Assembly: GCF_030816485.1 (NCBI RefSeq)
Contig: NZ_JAUSYC010000001.1
Span: forward strand, 124,001 to 188,000
From: Arthrobacter sp. B1I2
GTDB lineage: Bacteria; Actinomycetota; Actinomycetes; Actinomycetales; Micrococcaceae
Direction: 5' to 3'
DNA: 64,000 bases
Position numbers and translations under genes: made by a program. Under the pieces are notes generated by a model. It worked only from the letters and a program-made list of their open reading frames with translations. It searched no databases and had not been told where the DNA came from. Below are positions 59,529 through 64,000 of the stretch, in pieces. The stretch's first letter is position 1; every line of letters starts with the position of its first letter.

Positions 59529-60839
59529 ATGACGATTCCAGTCGTAAGCCGGCGCCGTTTCCAGCTCGGCGCCGCGGCCCTGGCCCTGTCCATCCTGGCC
59601 ACGGGCTGCGGTGCACCCGGCGGCTCCGCCGACAATGGCCAGGTGACCTTGCGGTTCGCCTGGTGGGGCAATGAATACCTGAACGGACAGACGGACAAGG
59701 TCATCGCGGCGTTCGAGGCCTCGCATCCGAATATCAAGATCAAGGCGGAGCCGGGCGAATGGTCCAGCTACTGGGACAAGCTGGCAACAAAGACTGCCGC
59801 CAATGATGCGCCGGACGTTATCCAGATGGACCAGAAATACATCGCAGAATACGGCGGCCGTGGCGCATTGTTGGACCTGTCCAAGCAGAACGGCATCGAC
59901 ACCTCCAAACTGGACAAGGAAGCACTTGGCTCCGGTCAGTACGATGGCGCACAGTACGGCCTGAGTACGGGCCAGAACGCGTACGTCATTATGGCCAATA
60001 CCAAAGTCTTCGAGGCGGCCGGCGTTCCCCTCCCCAACGACGAAACGTGGACCTGGAAAGACTTCATGGACACGGCGGCGAAGATCAGCGCGGCCGGTGA
60101 CGGGAAGACCTACGGAGCCGCTTATGGCAGCAATGAAGCCGACCTCATCATCTGGCTGCGCCAGCACGGCGAAAATCTCTACTCCGGAGACGGGAAGCTG
60201 GACTTCAATACGGCAACCGCCTCGTCATTCTGGGAACGACTCAAGGAACAGCGGGATTCCAAGGCCAGCCCGCCGGCCACCGTGGCCACCGAGGATGCGG
60301 GTGCCGGACTGGAGGAAAGCCTCTTTGGGACGAACCGGGTGGCCATGGCCTGGTCGTGGACCAACCAGCTTGGTTCGCTTGCATCCACCACGGGCAGCAA
60401 CATCAAGATGCTCCGCGCGCCCAGCGCCGACGGCTCCGCCGCCGCAAATGGAATGTACTACAAGCCCAGCATGTTCTGGTCAACCTCGTCGCGCTCAAAG
60501 CATCCCCAGCAGGCTGCGGAGTTCATCAACTACCTGGTCAACAGCCCCGAGGCCGGGGGCATCCTGATGACGGACCGGGGCGTGCCCACCAATCCCGAAA
60601 TCGTCAAGAGCATCACGCCCACCCTGAAGCCGGCTGACACCAGTGTCGTGTCCTTCCTCAAGGACATTGCCCCCGATGTAAAGGACGCGCCGCCGGTGCC
60701 GCCCGTCGGCTCCGGCAGCGTGCAGAACGTCGTCAAGCGTTACACGGATGAAGTGCTGTATGACCGGCTGACGCCGCAGGCCGCGGCGGAAGCCTTCAAG
60801 AAGGAGGTCCAGGGGATGCTGGACTCGGCCCGGAAGTAA
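59529..60839 (+). CDS. Carbohydrate ABC transporter substrate-binding lipoprotein (CUT1 type)
   Basis: A 436-aa extracellular solute-binding protein. The N-terminus has a twin-arginine-like SRRRFQLG, a hydrophobic stretch and lipobox LATGC, so it may be Tat-exported and lipid-anchored. The mature part shows VTLRFAWWGNEYLNGQTDKVIAAFEASHPNIKIKAEPGEWSSYWDKL and MAWSWTNQLG, typical of family 1 sugar-binding proteins. ATG 59529 has AAGGA. No permease or ATPase genes follow; a terminator and groEL come next, so it is an orphan component. The sugar is unknown. Confidence 0.9.
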   Translation: MTIPVVSRRRFQLGAAALALSILATGCGAPGGSADNGQVTLRFAWWGNEYLNGQTDKVIAAFEASHPNIKIKAEPGEWSSYWDKLATKTAANDAPDVIQMDQKYIAEYGGRGALLDLSKQNGIDTSKLDKEALGSGQYDGAQYGLSTGQNAYVIMANTKVFEAAGVPLPNDETWTWKDFMDTAAKISAAGDGKTYGAAYGSNEADLIIWLRQHGENLYSGDGKLDFNTATASSFWERLKEQRDSKASPPATVATEDAGAGLEESLFGTNRVAMAWSWTNQLGSLASTTGSNIKMLRAPSADGSAAANGMYYKPSMFWSTSSRSKHPQQAAEFINYLVNSPEAGGILMTDRGVPTNPEIVKSITPTLKPADTSVVSFLKDIAPDVKDAPPVPPVGSGSVQNVVKRYTDEVLYDRLTPQAAAEAFKKEVQGMLDSARK

Positions 60840-60848
60840 TTCCGTCCA

Positions 60849-60911
60849 GAGTTTTTGGACAGATACGACGACTTCAGCCCACGCCAAGTCCGCATATCTG
60901 TCCAAAAACTC
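60849..60911. repeat. 63-nt palindromic repeat element, copy 2
   Basis: Perfect 17-bp inverted repeat GAGTTTTTGGACAGATA/TATCTGTCCAAAAACTC with a 29-nt centre; same length and same outer arms as 155-217. The two centres resemble each other best when one is reversed (shared CGTGGGCTG). It lies 10 nt behind the stop of the binding-protein gene, next to a terminator. Confidence 0.85.
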
Positions 60912-60918
60912 CTGGGAC

Positions 60919-60960
60919 AAAAAATGCGGCCCCCTCGCAAACGAGGGGGCCGCATTTTTT
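60919..60960. terminator. Bidirectional rho-independent terminator
   Basis: AAAAAATGCGGCCCCCTCG pairs perfectly with CGAGGGGGCCGCATTTTTT around a 4-nt loop (CAAA). A- and T-runs on both sides allow termination from the binding-protein gene (+) and from groEL (-). Confidence 0.93.
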
Positions 60961-60990
60961 GGTTGGCGGGACAGATCCCGGCAGGAAGGC

Positions 60991-62733
<1,743 letters not shown>

Positions 62734-62823
62734 TCACTGAAGTGAGGTGTTTCTTTCGCTCCTCGAACCGGTGCCGCGCGCCGCCGGCCGGAACCAGGCT
62801 TTGCTTTAGCAGTCGGTACGTCA

Positions 62824-62867
62824 GAGTGCTAACTCAATAATTAGCACTCCCCAGGTGAGAGTGCAAG
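62824..62867 (-). promoter_or_regulatory. groEL promoter with CIRCE and an extra half-site
   Basis: TTAGCACTC-N9-GAGTGCAAG (62841-62867) matches CIRCE in 16 of 18 arm positions. A further GAGTGCTAA sits 8 nt to the left (62824-62832), so three half-sites are in a row. Minus-strand -35 TTGCAC (62866-62861), 17-nt spacer and -10 TAATTA (62843-62838) lie within them. HrcA binding would block the promoter. Confidence 0.85.
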
Positions 62868-62916
62868 CGAAAAGACGCCGGACGGACGCGTAAAGCAGCG
62901 GCTTCGCCCAGGGCGA

Positions 62917-64000
62917 TCAGCCGGATTGTCCTGCCGTCTCACGCCCGGTGGGGCTGGGGTTGTTATCCGGTCCGTACGTAAATACGGAGAAAACGGCGGT
63001 GGTGATGTCCCCGTGGGAATCGAAGGCAACCGGGCCCGATTCGCCGTCGTAATTGACGTGCGGGCCGGAAGCGAGCCCACCCAGGCACTCTTTGTATGTC
63101 CGGCACGGCGCGGCCGGCGCTCCAGTTCCTGTGGCCGCCGTGCCGCCGGATACAGCCCCGCCGGATACCGGGATCAGGTTGGCGGCGATGGATCGTCCCG
63201 CATCGTCCTGGGCCTTGGCCGCGGCCAGGGCCGCGAGGGTCACCGCGTCATAGGTTTCGGCAGCGTAGGAGACGTCCTCCAGGGATGGATCCACGCCCAG
63301 CAGTTTTTCCTGGAAGGCGGCGGTGGGGAGCTGGCCGGGAACGACGGCGCGGGCGCCGTCGAGGACCCGGGATGCGAGCCCGGATCCGTAGCGGGCGAAG
63401 GCGCCGTCGCTGAGGATGATCCGCGAACCGCTGATGCCGGCGTTGTTCAGCTCGGCCAACGCGCCCTGTGCGCCCTCGCGGGCTATCAGGACCACGGCGT
63501 CGGGCTTGGCTTTGCCGGCCGAGCGTGCGCCTTCGGCCGCATTGCCAGGCTTGAAGCCGGCCCCGGGCAGGACCGTGAGTCCGGACTGTTGGGCAGCTTC
63601 CGTGACGGCGGCCGACAGGTCCTTGCCGTAGGAGCCTTCCTGGTGCAGCACGCTGATGGTTGCGGCACCGGCGTCCTTGGCAAGTTTGGCCAGCACGGGG
63701 CCTTGTGCGACGTCGGCTGCGGCGGTCCGGAAGTAGTAGCCTCCGCTGGCCATGCCGGAGAGGCCGGCAGCGGTGTTGGCCGGCGAGATGAGTGGTATGC
63801 GCGCGTTGGACAGGACGTCCACGGCGGCGGCTGCATGGCTGGAATCGGTTGGTCCGATCACCACATCCGCTTTGGCGGCCGCCAGGCTGTTCGCCTGCTC
63901 CGCGGTTTCCTGGTCCTGGCGTACCGGAAGCAGCTCCACGGGCCGGCCCTTGTGTCCGCCGGCAGCATTGATGTCCTTGATGGCCAGCTTGGCGGCGGCC
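62917..64000 (-). CDS. LivK-like ABC transporter substrate-binding protein (partial)
   Basis: 361 codons are visible; the N-terminus lies beyond the right edge. The sequence (AAKLAIKDINAAGGHKGRPVELLPVRQDQETAEQANSLAAAKADVVIGPTDSSHAAAAVDVLSNARIPLISPANTAAGL) is a periplasmic-binding-protein type 1 fold of the branched-chain amino acid class, with YGKDLSAAVTEAAQQSG and LAELNNAGISGSRIILSDGAF further on. The C-terminus adds a disordered Gly/Thr/Ala stretch and two Cys (CRTYKECLGG). The ligand is unknown. The codon frame is open up to the edge, so the GTG at 63939 is internal. Confidence 0.85.
   Translation of the reverse strand, partial: AAAKLAIKDINAAGGHKGRPVELLPVRQDQETAEQANSLAAAKADVVIGPTDSSHAAAAVDVLSNARIPLISPANTAAGLSGMASGGYYFRTAAADVAQGPVLAKLAKDAGAATISVLHQEGSYGKDLSAAVTEAAQQSGLTVLPGAGFKPGNAAEGARSAGKAKPDAVVLIAREGAQGALAELNNAGISGSRIILSDGAFARYGSGLASRVLDGARAVVPGQLPTAAFQEKLLGVDPSLEDVSYAAETYDAVTLAALAAAKAQDDAGRSIAANLIPVSGGAVSGGTAATGTGAPAAPCRTYKECLGGLASGPHVNYDGESGPVAFDSHGDITTAVFSVFTYGPDNNPSPTGRETAGQSG

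Noticed and set aside
62824-62849. GAGTGCTAA-N8-TTAGCACTC read as CIRCE
   Set aside because: The arms are in the reverse order to CIRCE; the proper element is the neighbouring TTAGCACTC-N9-GAGTGCAAG.

Overview
The window is high-GC DNA that looks like the chromosome of a free-living actinobacterium of the family Micrococcaceae (Arthrobacter/Pseudarthrobacter type). The indications are GC-rich codon use with many GTG/TTG starts and 4-nt ATGA/GTGA overlaps, an actinobacterial myo-inositol operon containing a Cgl0159-family protein, paired XPB-type helicase genes, a c-di-AMP riboswitch upstream of cell-wall hydrolase genes, a WXG100 protein, and groEL controlled by CIRCE without groES beside it. 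I see no insertion sequence, prophage, CRISPR array or rRNA. The genus is an inference from this content.

Layout. (1) 1-7.9 kb, minus strand: myo-inositol catabolism in the order iolC, Cgl0159-family, iolD, mmsA/iolA, iolE, iolG, iolH-like (cut by the window edge). iolB is not seen. A tautomerase gene at 8 kb carries the same operator-like site as the iolC promoter. (2) 8.4-9.3 kb: ArsR regulator plus AHSA1-domain protein. (3) 9.3-20.6 kb, minus strand: a sugar locus whose enzyme set matches tetritol/tetrulose catabolism. It holds a TIM-barrel isomerase, a DhaK-DhaL kinase, an RpiB-type isomerase carrying a frameshift, a 3-hydroxyacyl-CoA-dehydrogenase-like protein, a TPI paralogue, two SDR dehydrogenases, two MFS transporters and two GntR/FCD regulators, with palindromic operator candidates at its promoters. 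(4) 20.8-33.4 kb: sucCD, a lipoprotein, PcrA helicase, a HisN-type phosphatase, small membrane proteins, tRNA-Arg(CCT), a NUDIX protein, an ABC exporter, and an ABC-F ATPase behind a leader with an upstream ORF and hairpins. (5) 33.7-42.5 kb: an HTH/membrane protein pair, a GH38 alpha-mannosidase, and a molybdenum-cofactor group (fdhD, moeA, DUF6457, mobA) followed by an HNH protein. (6) 42.8-49.5 kb: two NlpC/P60 and one M23 secreted cell-wall hydrolases (two of the three behind c-di-AMP riboswitches), a DtxR-family regulator, serC, DUF3027 and cold-shock proteins. (7) 49.5-59.3 kb: the XPB helicase pair, an FHA protein with a small partner, DUF427, a two-component system, WXG100, and an RNase H fusion. 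(8) 59.4-64 kb: an orphan sugar-binding lipoprotein behind LacI-type operators, groEL, and a partial LivK-like binding protein.

Working together. The iol genes would take inositol through 2-keto-inositol to a 2-deoxy-5-keto-gluconate phosphate, which is cleaved to DHAP and malonate semialdehyde; MmsA converts the latter to acetyl-CoA. The adjacent locus would oxidise a C4 polyol, phosphorylate the tetrulose and isomerise it towards erythrose 4-phosphate. The Mo-cofactor genes and FdhD serve a molybdoenzyme not present here. The most notable non-coding signals are a 63-nt palindromic element found twice, 60 kb apart, a second 48-nt palindrome inside the iol operon, two c-di-AMP riboswitches, and the attenuator-like leader of the ABC-F gene.
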